64,000 bases of DNA, taken from positions 28,987,447 through 29,051,446 of the forward strand of contig JBAIZL010000007.1 in assembly GCA_036971475.1 (NCBI GenBank). Direction: 5' to 3'. This DNA is from Prosapia bicincta (taxonomy: Eukaryota > Arthropoda > Insecta > Hemiptera > Cercopidae). The notes below the pieces were generated by a model. That model did no database searches and had not been told where the DNA came from. It was given only the letters and a program-made list of their open reading frames with translations. Made by a program: the position numbers and the translations under genes. Positions 1 through 9,371 of this stretch are shown piece after piece; the stretch's first letter is position 1, and each line of letters opens with the position of its first letter.

Positions 1-66
1 ACATGAGTAACAACATAGAATTTATGTAAGCCTGGTAAGCTGGTAAGCTTCAATCTATGTAAAAAC

Positions 67-731
67 CCACAAAAATTTATAACCTCAGCATTTCATAATA
101 TTACCAATGGTTTAGACAAAATTTTCAAAAATTTTAATTTAAGAGTTGTGTATACAAATGCTAATAGAATGAAAATGAAAATATTGGAAACAACCCTATT
201 ACCACAAAAATAACAGATAATACAAGTTACTTAAGGTTAAATCCAAAGATTAAAGAGGATTTAATCCTAAGTAACTTGTACCATCTGTTATTTTTGTGGC
301 ATTGGGGCTGCTTCCAATATTTTCATTGTAATATATTGTACCACTGGGCTCGTGATATTGTTAAAAATCCTAATAGGTTTATTGATTTATTAGGAAATCC
401 CGAGGATAAAGTTCCGATATTGGATAGGTCTGGATTCTATACTATTACTTGCAAAGTTTGTGACAAGTTTCGGTCAGACAAGGAGAAGGCTATAACTAGG
501 TTTAAAGAACATCTAGCTAATATTAAACATGGGAAGTCCAGCGTGGCTCAACATATCTTGACTAGTGGCCATGAATTAGATGTTAGTAGTGTTAAAGTGG
601 ACAAAATGATGTTCTCCAACAGGTTGCTTAATAGTTATGAGAGTATATTCGTTGTTAAAACTAAGGGCGATTTGTTGATGAACGCTGATGAAGGCCCAAT
701 TCCTGGTTCTAGTTTATTCTCTTTGTTATGA
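67..731 (+). pseudogene. Penelope-like element relic (linker and GIY-YIG endonuclease domain)
   Basis: This is a decayed coding fragment of a Penelope-like retroelement. Positions 67-180 read in frame 1 as the linker between reverse transcriptase and endonuclease (PQKFITSAFHNITNGLDKIF). From about 345 the reading continues in frame 3 as the C-terminal GIY-YIG region, with RSGFYTITCKVCDKF followed by TRFKEHLANIKHGKSSVAQH and a tail GPIPGSSLFSLL before the stop at 729-731. In PLEs this domain nicks the target DNA. The YIG half of the motif is scrambled (RSDKEKAI stands where YIGQTGRSF is usual), and a 140-bp hairpin interrupts the frame, so it cannot be active. No reverse transcriptase domain lies inside the window. 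Family assignment rests on the GIY-like motif, the RFKEH segment and the H-x-GHEL tail, recognised by eye. Confidence 0.72.
181..320. repeat. Inverted repeat (hairpin) inside the PLE relic
   Basis: Two arms of about 64 bp (181-244 and 257-320) are reverse complements with a few mismatches, separated by 12 bp. The left arm begins atattggaaacaaccctatt and the right arm ends ggctgcttccaatat. It splits the PLE frame, so it is either a small nested foldback insertion or an inverted duplication of element sequence. No target-site duplication was obvious. Confidence 0.8.
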
Positions 732-1915
732 CCGAATACACAACTTAGTTGGTTTTTCTTTAGATGCAATTATAGTTTTGTTTGATGATATTTTATTGTT
801 TTTGATATTATATTTATTATGATTCAACTTTAATTTTATTTTATTATTATTTATTTTTATTATTTCATTTAGTATTCCTACTGTTTTGTAAATTATTTTT
901 GAGTTAGATCTGTTAAGATAGGTCAGTAATGAGCATGGTATTGTTCCTGCAGCGCTGGTATTGGTTAAACCAGTCGCTTGGCGAAGGAGTGGGAGTGATG
1001 TCCATTGCGAGTAGTCATTAGGTTTTTAGATCCCAGTATGTTTGTAACCTTCTGATGATGCTAACAGTGTTAATGAAATGTACATCAAGACTGTTTAAAT
1101 TTTTTTAGCAAGGGTTATTGTTATTTATTAATTATAATGACGTTACTGTGCTCTTTATATATAGATTTTGTACTCAATCTATATGTTCCATAATTGTTGG
1201 GAAAATTTGAAATTTCCATAAATAGGTTTGGAGGAAATATTAAGAGTAAAAAGATTTTCTGCACCCTTGTGTAGCCAATAAAATTTTATGTATATTTTGT
1301 TCCTTTTTTTGTTAATCTAATCAGTGATATATGTTTACATTGTAGGCAACCTCTATAAATCAATGTTTATCAAGAGTGATCCTTGCTAAATTGAACTGCG
1401 ATATTCTAAATTAATTATTAAGGTGTAATTGTAATTAATTTGCATTTCATTAGGTAGCTTATTAATTCTAGTGAACGTATAAATCATACTACAACCTTTT
1501 TTTAGATATTAAATTTTATTTTAAAATGTTTTCATTTAGATAATACATGAATTTGGTAATTCATGGAATGTTTTATGAACTATTGGGAACCTACTGTATT
1601 TTATATTTATTATTATATCAAACAAGATCTGTCCAATAAGTTCAGTTTATAGAATCTGAGTTGGATTCAGTAAGCCTTACAAAATCATTTAGTTATACAA
1701 GTATTTTAAATTTATCTTTTCTTCTGTTGTAGACTTTTTTGTATCAAATAATTTGTCATTTCCTGCAGCTGGCTATTTAAGTGGAGTAATCATTAGTTCT
1801 TAATTTATTCTACCAATTAGAAAACTCAACAATTTTTTTCATATAATTGATACAGACAAGAATATGGTATTTAAAACTGCATTACATTAAATGTTTTCAA
1901 TAATCTACTGTTCAG
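732..1915 (+). other. AT-rich stretch, probably the last intron of the TBC gene
   Basis: No convincing coding sequence, RNA gene or repeat was found here. The stretch runs from the end of the PLE relic to the splice acceptor AG at 1914-1915, which follows a T-rich tract and ends ctactgttcag. It is most simply the 3' part of a long intron. Confidence 0.45.
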
Positions 1916-2115
1916 GTATTCTACATCTGTGCCAAGATTCACTTCTCGGAATGGATTTCGTCCATGGATCGCAGTTTCTAACCCGGCTTCCGGATGATTT
2001 ACCTTCAGATCAACTTTTCAAATCCATTTCTGCCGTCCGAATGTCTGTAGGTAAACAAGGATTTGAGGATATTTTGTCATTTCACATCCAGGCCGCGACA
2101 AACACGTCTTCATAG
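1916..2115 (+). CDS. TBC1D14: 3'-terminal exon of a TBC1D12/TBC1D14-type Rab GTPase-activating protein
   Basis: The exon encodes the C-terminal end of a TBC (Tre-2/Bub2/Cdc16) domain protein. TBC proteins stimulate GTP hydrolysis by Rab GTPases, and the TBC1D12/TBC1D14 branch is linked to recycling endosomes and autophagy. After the acceptor at 1914-1915 the frame reads (G)ILHLCQDSLLGMDFVHGS, then QFLTRLPDDLPSDQLFKSIS, then AVRMSVGKQGFEDILSFH, with a TAG at 2113-2115. The run QFLTRLP-[DE]-DLP followed by LF.SI is the signature end of the TBC fold in TBC1D12/14 as I remember those families. The acceptor splits a glycine codon G|GT, which fits the family's ALGIL motif. GC content is clearly higher than in the flanks. 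The 65 codons here are only the tail; no upstream exon is in the window. The choice between TBC1D12 and TBC1D14 cannot be made, because arthropods usually have one homologue. Confidence 0.78.
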
Positions 2116-2147
2116 TAAAATTTATAAGATCAAAACTAATCCCCAAA

Positions 2148-2153
2148 AATAAA
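2148..2153 (+). promoter_or_regulatory. Candidate polyadenylation signal AATAAA
   Basis: An AATAAA lies 33 bp after the TBC-gene stop codon. A second AATAAA at 2633-2638 could serve a longer 3' UTR. AT-rich DNA produces this hexamer often, so the assignment is positional only. Confidence 0.35.
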
Positions 2154-2642
2154 AAAATATGTTCCTTTAATTAGATTAGTAAAGTTAGTATGCAATTAGT
2201 TCATGTGTGATTAAAAGTCTGAAAATGGTAGTTCCAGATGAAATTCAAAATTAGAAAATCAGAGAATTCCTTAAGAATAAGTAATATTACTTGTGAAATA
2301 TCATTTATAAGAGTAGCAAATCTTTAGTTCCTGTAAGAAACTATTTTTTGAGGTTTATATAGAATACCATCCTTGAAATACTGTTTGTAAACTAAACATT
2401 AGAGTACTGCCTCAACACAATTTACTTCTTTATGTATAACTGAAATTTAGGAGTTTTTATTATAAGATACATAAGATTTGAATACATTTATCTGTTCGTG
2501 GCTAATTTTTGTAAAAATATATTATCAGTTAAAAAATATTGTATATTATCAAATAATGTACTTTGGAAAACTTCTGTTGTTTATACTGTGTGTGTAGAGT
2601 GTCTTCTTGAGTAAAATCCCCTTAATCTTAACAATAAATTGA
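2154..2642 (+). other. AT-rich 3' flank of the TBC gene
   Basis: Probable 3' UTR and downstream DNA. No coding potential was seen. An 11-bp direct repeat, ttgagtaaaat, occurs near 2607 and again near 3088, on either side of the foldback unit, and may be related to its insertion. Confidence 0.35.
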
Positions 2643-3093
2643 ACTCAAATGATGATCAATCCCGAGTTTATTATTTTAATATTATACAAGCAATGCTTCG
2701 GTCACATGTTAGATGACCCTTTTCAAGCTTTCAAATCTATAAACATAAAACAATAATCATAATTTAAACATTAAATTCACAATAAATTTCAAGTTAAACA
2801 ACTTAAAACACTATTTCAAACATACAAGCACCGGATAACATACTCAGTATTAGTATGAACGTTGAAGTGTAAACACGGATTGCCATTGACCAACTTTTAT
2901 CCGGTGCTTGTATGTTTGAAATTGTGTTTTAAGTTGTTGAACTTGCAATTTATTGTGAATCTAATGTTTAAATTATAACGACTATTGTTTTATGTCTATA
3001 GATTTGAAAGCTTGAAAAGGGCCACCTAAATGTGACCAAAATGTTGGTTGTATATATTAAAATAATAAACTCTTCATTGATCATTGTTTGAGT
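2643..3093. mobile_element. Foldback (inverted-repeat) element, PLE-type non-autonomous unit
   Basis: A 451-bp unit whose arms of about 200 bp are reverse complements with scattered mismatches. The left end reads actcaaatgatgatcaat and the right end, reversed, reads actcaaacaatgatcaat. The two arms meet around a short unique centre near 2850-2890. The arms carry a hammerhead-like three-stem motif, the feature shared by most foldback units in this window, which links it to Penelope-like terminal repeats. It has no coding capacity. A conventional DNA-transposon MITE is the alternative. Confidence 0.7.
2688..2730 (-). ncRNA. Hammerhead-like three-stem motif (degenerate)
   Basis: Read on the minus strand, a 4-bp stem I (AAGC with GCTT) closes the unit. 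Inside are TTGAAAA at the CUGANGA position, a 5-bp stem II (GGTCA with TGACC), and GAAG where GAAA is usual. The layout matches a type-I hammerhead, but core bases are substituted, so activity is unlikely. The opposite arm (about 2995-3050) holds a more decayed copy. Confidence 0.3.
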
Positions 3094-4056
3094 AAAATTT
3101 ATAGTTAAAATTGAGTACCGAAAGAATTTATGGCCTTAATCTTACTCTTTGCTTAGTGTTTCACTCGATAATATTATTAACATAATCAGCTTCGTTCATG
3201 GGAACGGTGATAAAATTGTTGTAATAAAAAACTACGTATCACTTTTGCTATCAACTGTTAACTAATATTCTTAGTATCAAAGTTATCTGCCATTCCTAGC
3301 AATCTTATATTAACTTTTGTAACATTAACTCCATGAATCAGGACTTTCTATGAACTGTTCTTTCCCACATGGGATTTGTCGCTATATACATATGCAATTT
3401 TAGATTCTTAAACATTACGGTCAACTAATTTTGTATTTGTTGATTTATTGTTTTCAGATTATTTAACTGGGCTTTGTATATTTCTAATTCTCTCTAAAAT
3501 TAATACAGTTTTCTTATTTTTGTAGATTGTAGGTGTTATCTATTTTACAGTTTTCTCTGATGTGTTTTGTATTCTCTTGGTAGCATTTCTGAGGCCAAAG
3601 TCTTGCCTAAAGGGTTGGCAGTCAGTAGAATACATGCTTTTATTTTCTACAGTCATTGTAAATTGTCATATTTAGGAAATTGGAAGAAGTTTTCTGATCC
3701 AAAGAGAATCGGACCTGACTTTAACAGCCTACTTCCGTACTGAACATCCCTTTGCTGCAACCAATCACACACCTAGGCTGGGTTAAATCTCTTTTGTGGC
3801 TTTATTCTGAAGCCGACTATTCATCTGTGGAAATTAAATTTCAGTATTACATACTTAGTGTTGATACGCTTAAAATATCTGTTGGAACATTTTGAGAACT
3901 AAATCAGAACAAACCATGAGTTCAACTAGTGGTTGAACTTCACTGGGTTTAAATGTTTAATTTTTCAACAGAAGCGTTTTTCAAAATTTAGTGGCTAAAA
4001 ATACTTTAAAGAAATTTCAGGGAGGCAGAAATATTTTTCCAAAGATAATTAACATT
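3094..4056 (+). other. Unannotated AT-rich DNA
   Basis: No gene, RNA or ordered repeat was found between the foldback unit and the 62-bp tandem repeat. All frames are interrupted by stop codons. Confidence 0.4.
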
Positions 4057-4490
4057 CTTCCAGTATGCATCATGTGGTTAGATTGTTGGTGTCATATTGA
4101 ATTTGGAATCTTGTTCAATCTTCCAGTATACATTATGTGGTTAGATTGTTGGTGTCGTATTGATTTGGAATCTTGTACAATCTTCCAGTATACATCATGT
4201 GGTTAGATTGTTGGTGTCGTATTGATTTGGAATCTTGTACAATCTTCCAGTATACATCATGTGGTTAGATTGTTGGTGTCGTATTGATTTGGAATCTTGT
4301 ACAGTCTTCCAGTATACATCATGTGGTTAGATTGTTGGTGTCGTATTGATTTGGAATCTTGTACAATCTTCCAGTATACATCATGTGGTTAGATTGTTGG
4401 TGGCGTATTGATTTGGAATCTTGTACAGTCTTCCAGTATACATCATGTAGTTAGATTGTTGGTGTCGTATTGAGTTTCGTATCTTGTTCA
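4057..4490. repeat. Tandem repeat, 62-bp unit, about 7 copies
   Basis: Units begin cttccagtatacatcatgtg at 4057, 4120, 4182, 4244, 4306, 4368 and 4430. Copies 3-6 are nearly identical, while the first and last are more diverged, as expected for an array maintained by unequal exchange or slippage. An open frame across 3991-4206 is a by-product of the repeat and is not treated as a gene. Confidence 0.92.
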
Positions 4491-5352
4491 AATGGCATCT
4501 CCACTATGAAGACATTTGTACACCATACAAAGTTCTACTTTTTCTAGAAGTAGTCGTCTTCTATTACTACTTCTAGTATTCTACCTCTACTGCCAAAAAT
4601 ATAACTTAAGTAAGGATTTGTGAAAATGGTTGCAAAATTTAAACTTTGCATCTATCCCCTTTTGACATTTGATGTTACCAATTTGATCATGTCTCCATTC
4701 TAACAGACCCAATTCCATGCCCATTTTATTATTCTCAACACTATTACAAAATGGGCAGTGATTGCTGCTGGCATTTACATTAATGTTGATTTTCGTTGTT
4801 TGTATTTGAAGTAAAACCCTTATAATGTAATAAATTAAGTAGCAGATTGTGTTTAGAGAAATTGCTTTAGTGTTAACGCAAATAATGTTGCAAATTTAAC
4901 ACTTTACAATGATGGATCAATCAGTTTGATATTAAAATTTATTCAGATGTTTGCTTTTATCATTTTTACAAGAAACACAATTTAGCAGAAGGGTTTTTGA
5001 TTCAGAAATGCTGGGGAAAGTATGAATTATTATTAATACTAAAAAATGTTGCACATTAAACGTTTTATTTGTCTAGCTTCATATTTGTCTTTATTATGTT
5101 TTTTTAATTTATAATTATTTTGTTTTCAAGAAATGGTTTCACGAAATTTTGTTTTTATTATAAATAAGAACAATGACATTTTACTTCTGATTGTTAAATT
5201 TCATAATACATTTGCGATATTATAAATATAAATATTTTATTACCTGTATTTTATAGGTTCTAAAATATTCATTTTTAGCAAATTTATTATAGTCCAGTAA
5301 GGATGTGCTGTATTTAACCAAAAATTTTTAAAAACATTTGCATAATTAGATA
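4491..5352 (+). other. Unannotated AT-rich DNA
   Basis: Nothing supportable was seen apart from a small inverted repeat near 4543-4580 (tagaagtagtc and its complement). Confidence 0.4.
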
Positions 5353-5825
5353 CAGTAGAACCTCAATATATCGGACTCCGTTAACATAGATTTCTGGATA
5401 ACCCGAAATGATTCTGAATCGCAATAAATAAGAAATAAACAAAATCAAATGAGTACAGTGCATGTATAAAAAGTCTAACACAATAATTAAAAAGTCTAAG
5501 ACCTACACAAAAAGAAAATAGTGCTTTGTGCTTATGCCGAAAAGACTATGGGATCACACAGCACAAAATGGACTCACAAAATTTAAAGAGCCAAAATTGA
5601 CAGATTTGTTGGCCAAGATATGGATTGCAGTGGAGTTTACCTGTGTATACAATATGTACATTCATATTCCGTACATAATACTCTTTGTTTTATAAATATA
5701 AAGGAGTTTTTGTGGAAGTACAATTTCTCGTTTTTATATTTTCTTTAAGTCTCCGGTTAATCTGGATTTATGATATCCCGGATGGGCCACGGTCCCAATT
5801 AGTGCGAATTATCGAGGTTCTACTG
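5353..5825. mobile_element. Short non-autonomous pogo/Tigger-type DNA transposon (copy 1)
   Basis: The unit is bounded by terminal inverted repeats (cagtagaacctcaatatatc at the left, atcgaggttctactg at the right) and flanked on both sides by TA (5351-5352 and 5826-5827). That is the target duplication of Tc1/mariner-superfamily elements. The CAGTAGAACCTC terminus is typical of pogo-like elements. The 473-bp interior has no transposase and matches a second copy at 16960-17395, including aaaattgacagatttgttgg near 5594. It would need a pogo transposase supplied from elsewhere. Confidence 0.85.
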
Positions 5826-6105
5826 TAGTAGGTATTTTAAGGTGTGTGAAATTGGAATAATTGTGTACAAAAATACTGGTTTAAAAACCTAAAAAAATAT
5901 TTTAAAGTAGAAAATAGGATTCGTTATAATTTTTACAAAACGTTTGATAGTATGAAAGGAAATTCTCTACAAAAAACTATTCTTAAAAATGTTTTGAGTT
6001 TTGGCTAAACCCATTTAAAAATATTTATGATCGTAGAAGCTTTTAGGTTTGGTGTACATCGAAAATCTCTCAAATTTAATGACACAGTGCTATAAATTCA
6101 TCTTA
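5826..6105 (+). other. AT-rich spacer ending in a short palindrome
   Basis: This holds no gene. Positions 6083-6091 (cacagtgct) pair with 6575-6583 across the next element. The two were neighbours in a hairpin before the insertion (see findings). Confidence 0.45.
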
Positions 6106-6170
6106 ATACACTTTTGCTATTACTTGCAACTAGACTTTTTGTTAACTAAAAGTTGTTAAATTATTAACTT

Positions 6171-6217
6171 ATACTTGGAGAAAACGTTTTCGTCTTATGA
6201 CTTCTTCAGCCTCGTAT
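6171..6217 (-). ncRNA. Hammerhead-like motif, left arm of family A copy 1
   Basis: On the minus strand an upstream strand ATACGAGG pairs in two blocks with the downstream strand CTCCAAGTAT (stem I). This encloses CTGAAGA, which fits the core CUGANGA. Stem II is GTC-ATAA-GAC. GAAA follows, then the self-complementary AACGTT as a minimal stem III. One extra A separates the core from stem II compared with the minimal consensus. Confidence 0.42.
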
Positions 6218-6433
6218 TTTTGCCGCTAGGATTGCTGCAGTTGTGCTTCTTAGGTACCATTTTTTGAAAGGTAGAAGTGATGTGATCGAAGAGTATGTGT
6301 GACCTGTGCCGTGTTTGTTCATTTAGGCATAGTAACATTTGTAACAGATCACACATACTTTTCGATCACATCACTTCTAACTTTCAAAAAATGGTACCAA
6401 AGAAGCACAACTGCAGCAATCCTAGCGGCAAAA

Positions 6434-6480
6434 ATACGAGGCTGAAGAAGTCGTTAGACAAAAACGTTTCCTCCAAGTGT
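6434..6480 (+). ncRNA. Hammerhead-like motif, right arm of family A copy 1
   Basis: Same design as the left arm: stem I ATACGAGG against CCTCCAAGTGT, core CTGAAGA, a weaker stem II around GTCGTTAGAC, then AAAA where GAAA is expected. The changed G makes this copy probably inactive. Confidence 0.35.
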
Positions 6481-6575
6481 AAGTTAACAATTTAACAACC
6501 TTTAGTTAGTAAGTTGTAAGTAATTAACAACCAGCTCGTCATGAACAGCAACAAGATTTCGATAAATTCATCTTA

Positions 6576-7225
6576 GCACTGTGAAATATGACTGTGCATG
6601 GGAAAACAAAAGTGTATTGAATTTATTACATTGTGTTATAATCAATGTGAGTGAATTTAAATGTATACTAATTACATGCCTTTCAAAATTATTTTTATAT
6701 AATGATCTGTGCTTGCAGAAAGTACAGTTAAAGATTGCCCCTTCTAAATTTGATGAATGTGAAATCTAAATTTGTTGCAGTCTTCAAGTTTGATATTACA
6801 TACTTCACACATTTTATGAACTTTAGGTTGCAGAGAATGTTTGTTAAGAGTGAATGTTTGTTTTAATTTGATTAACATTGCAGCATCATAGTTTTCCTGT
6901 AGAGGGATTTTTGTTGATTTTGTCTTCAATTTCCTCTCTGGTGCTATTACCATCCTACAGGGATGGTGGTGGAGAAAGTGACATGCATTTATCCTCGAGG
7001 CTATCAACGTTTTCAGGTTTGGACTCATGGAATCTACGTCTTTTTATTAGTACTCTGTGGTATGGCAGAAATCTGCTTTGGTGGGATGTAAAAGTTTGGC
7101 TTTTCTGCACTCATGTAAGTATGTAAATTGGTTGTGGTATCACTGAATTTTGGTTCAGCTGCAATGCAGACTTTTGGTTTTACTGTGATTTAGTAGGAGT
7201 TTCATTCTGCTGCAATGTTGTAAAA
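6576..7225 (+). other. Mostly non-coding DNA with one weak exon-like segment
   Basis: A candidate 3' splice site (ctgtgcttgcag) at about 6708-6719 is followed by a short open frame, KVQLKIAPSKFDECEI, ending in TAA near 6768. It is too short to assign. From about 7030 the sequence becomes loosely repetitive (tttggttt-gctg motifs), leading into the 40-bp repeat. Confidence 0.25.
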
Positions 7226-7345
7226 GTGGTATTGTTCTGTGATATTGCAGAAGTTTGGTTTATCTGTGGTGTTGTTCTGTGATATTGCAGAAGTTTGGTT
7301 TATCTGTGGTGTTGTTCTGTGATATTGCAGAAGTTTGGTTTAGCT
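7226..7345. repeat. Tandem repeat, 40-bp unit, about 3 copies
   Basis: The segment gttctgtgatattgcagaag starts at 7234, 7274 and 7314, giving an exact 40-bp period. Diverged relatives of the unit extend from about 7120 to 7450, so the present array is probably a recent re-expansion within an older repeat. Confidence 0.88.
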
Positions 7346-8465
7346 GTGGTGTTGAAATTTGGCTTTGTGTCACTGACAAAAAAGTGTAGTTTTGTTTTAG
7401 TATCTCTGAATTTTGGTTTTGTTGTGATTTTGTAAGAATATGATTTCGTTCCAATGAGGTAAACGGGTAATATTTTGTGATCTCATAAAAGCCTGGTTTT
7501 CTATGGCACATCGGACTTTTGATGAATCTTTGTTTTCTGTTTGTTCTTCACCATCAGTGCTGTTACACAACTCACTGGATGGACAAAGGTGGAGAGGGAG
7601 AAGATGACATTTCAATAAATTCTGGAAATGCTTCCTCTTGCAGTTTCTTCATTTTTTCAAAAGACCACTTCACTCTCTTTACCATCTTAATCTTTCGATC
7701 TTGTTCTGCCTGAACTAATTGATTGATTAAGGCTTTATAATTAATCAATCTTAAAGGGCCTCATAATAAAGATTATTTATAATTTGACCTTTAACGATAT
7801 CTATCCTTGAATGTACTTTCAAGTTATTTTCTCTGTAGACATCAACCCAAATTCCTGTAATAGTTTTAAAGATATGATCTAGAGATGTCTTTATATCTTC
7901 ATAATTGGAATCATATGTAGACGTATTTAAAGACAGACATTTTCAATAATAACTACCATACAAATATTTCCTGGAAACTTTTCAAAAGATAAATCCTTTC
8001 TCTGTTTAAAATATCACACAATCAAATAATACAAAAGTAAAAGCTTTTATACTTCAGAAATAAAAAATAGTAGCAGTACCACTCATAAAAAATTCCAACT
8101 CAGAATATTTGGCAATGAGGAACTAACCAACAATACTCACTAAGGCTGAGTGTATAGGACGTCTCTCAAAGAAGTCGTCAAACACAACAAGAGGTAACCT
8201 TATTTAATAAAGACCTTATCTGCTGAATCCTTGTTAATGTGATAGTCTCCATGCCTCAGATGAGTATGTAATACACGTTTCTCATGATTGAGCGAATGTT
8301 TTTTCCTCACAAAACTCTTACCATAAAAAAGATATTTATAGTTGTCCTAATGCATTTTTGACGTAACAGGGCTGACAATTTAGGTCAACTTCTTAGTCTA
8401 GTCTTTACTGTTCAGTTGTATTTCAATCGTGAGTCACATTGGATAATTTGATATCAGAACTGAAA
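7346..8465 (+). other. Unannotated AT-rich DNA
   Basis: Two opposed short open frames around 7397-7713 have no recognisable domain. No RNA gene or ordered repeat was found beyond the decayed 40-bp relatives at the start. Confidence 0.35.
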
Positions 8466-8759
8466 TGAATCCTACTGGATAGAAAGAATGAGTATAGTGA
8501 CATCGATAGTAATAGTGACAGTTTAGTGTTCTGTCCGCATAGGTTTGATATTGAGATTGGTGACTTTGTGAATACAGACAATATTCCCACACCAGAATGC
8601 CCCTCCCCTATTATATTTCATCTGTCAGGTCCTGGTGTATCTGTACAGTTGCCTTTACATGTTCTTATGCAATTAACATTACATGTTGGTTTTGATAATT
8701 CATTTTACACGGCTGCCCCTATATCAGGTATAGTAAATTTAGGGAATGAGGAGAAGTGA
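8466..8759 (+). other. Open frame without start codon, unknown (exon or transposon relic)
   Basis: An open frame of about 97 codons begins just after a stop and ends at TGA 8757-8759. It lacks an early ATG. The start is acidic and serine-rich (DIDSNSDSLVFCPHRFDIEI), followed by a proline-rich part with IPTPECPSPIIFHLSGPG. Base composition is richer in G+C than in the flanks. I recognise no family. The acidic N-terminal style resembles the leader of some transposase genes, but that is only an impression. Confidence 0.22.
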
Positions 8760-8962
8760 CAATCAAGAACTCAGCTCCTAACCATTCGTAGCATTTTATT
8801 TTATATTTATGAATTTTTTAACTTATTTGTTATTAATTATTTTGTATATTTCAGTTCATAATTATTTTTGTTTATTAACAATGATTAAGAATAATAATCA
8901 GTTGAAAACAATTCTGTTGCCACAGCACTGAATTTGCAATTTATACCCACTAGCAACACATA
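8760..8962 (+). other. AT-rich spacer before the mariner relic
   Basis: Nothing recognisable. It ends with TA at 8961-8962, next to the mariner terminus. Confidence 0.4.
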
Positions 8963-9371
8963 CCAGGGTAGGGTGAAAAAAGTTCTCGGCCTGACAATGA
9001 AAGATTGTGATTTTCAGTTAAAAAAAAAATTATTTCACTATATAATTTCCCTTGACCTCAACGCACTTGGTCCAGCAATTCTCCAACATCAGTATTTCTT
9101 CTCTGAAGTGAAAGTCTGGAAGGCTGTTAAAATATTCATTGACAGCCCTCTCAACTTCTTCATTGGACACGAAACGCTTTCCAGAAACAAATTTCTTCAG
9201 GTTTGGGAAGTCTGAGGGTGCCAAATCAGGAGAGTTGGGGGGGTGGCTGAGTAAATCGTACCCCAAATCTCGCAATTTTCCCATTGTCAACACACGTTTA
9301 TGAGCAGGTGTGTTGTCTTGATAAAAGATAAAAGGGCGAAGAAATCCCCACCAGCAGTCATAGAAAAACAA
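8963..9371 (-). pseudogene. mariner-type transposase, C-terminal fragment with right terminus
   Basis: The minus strand encodes the C-terminal third of a mariner (Tc1/mariner, DD34D type) transposase. FIFYQDNTPAHKRVL holds the second catalytic aspartate (QDN-APAHK motif). HPPNSPDLAPSDF holds the third, in the PYSPDLAPSD block. The tail runs LKKFVSGKRFVSNEEVERAV to WTKCVEVKGNYI, as in full-length mariners. Residues after SDF are missing (usually F-F-L-F), so the copy carries a small deletion. The end of the element is preserved: ccagggtagggtgaaaaaag begins at 8963 beside a TA. Sequence beyond 9371 shows no transposase, so the N-terminal DNA-binding part and the other terminus are lost. Confidence 0.88.

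Larger units (their letters stand above)
6106..6561. mobile_element. Foldback element with 14-bp target-site duplication (family A, copy 1)
   Basis: The element lies between direct repeats ataaattcatctta at 6092-6105 and 6562-6575, which I read as the target-site duplication. Its arms of roughly 190 bp are inverted copies of each other, with ttgttaaatt-ttaactta-acttgg on both sides and complementary gatcacatcacttct segments near the centre. Each arm holds a hammerhead-like motif. Copy 2 of the family is at 21446-21672. The small open frame 6295-6495 spans the central palindrome and is not considered a gene. Confidence 0.78.

Noticed and set aside
3991..4206. 71-codon frame with repeated MWLDCWC
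   Set aside because: Translation of the 62-bp tandem repeat.
6744..7126. Opposed frames of 94 and 82 codons
   Set aside because: No domain, no clear splice sites in frame, and partly within degenerate repeats. The minus-strand peptide has a few Cys/His pairs but no regular zinc-finger spacing.
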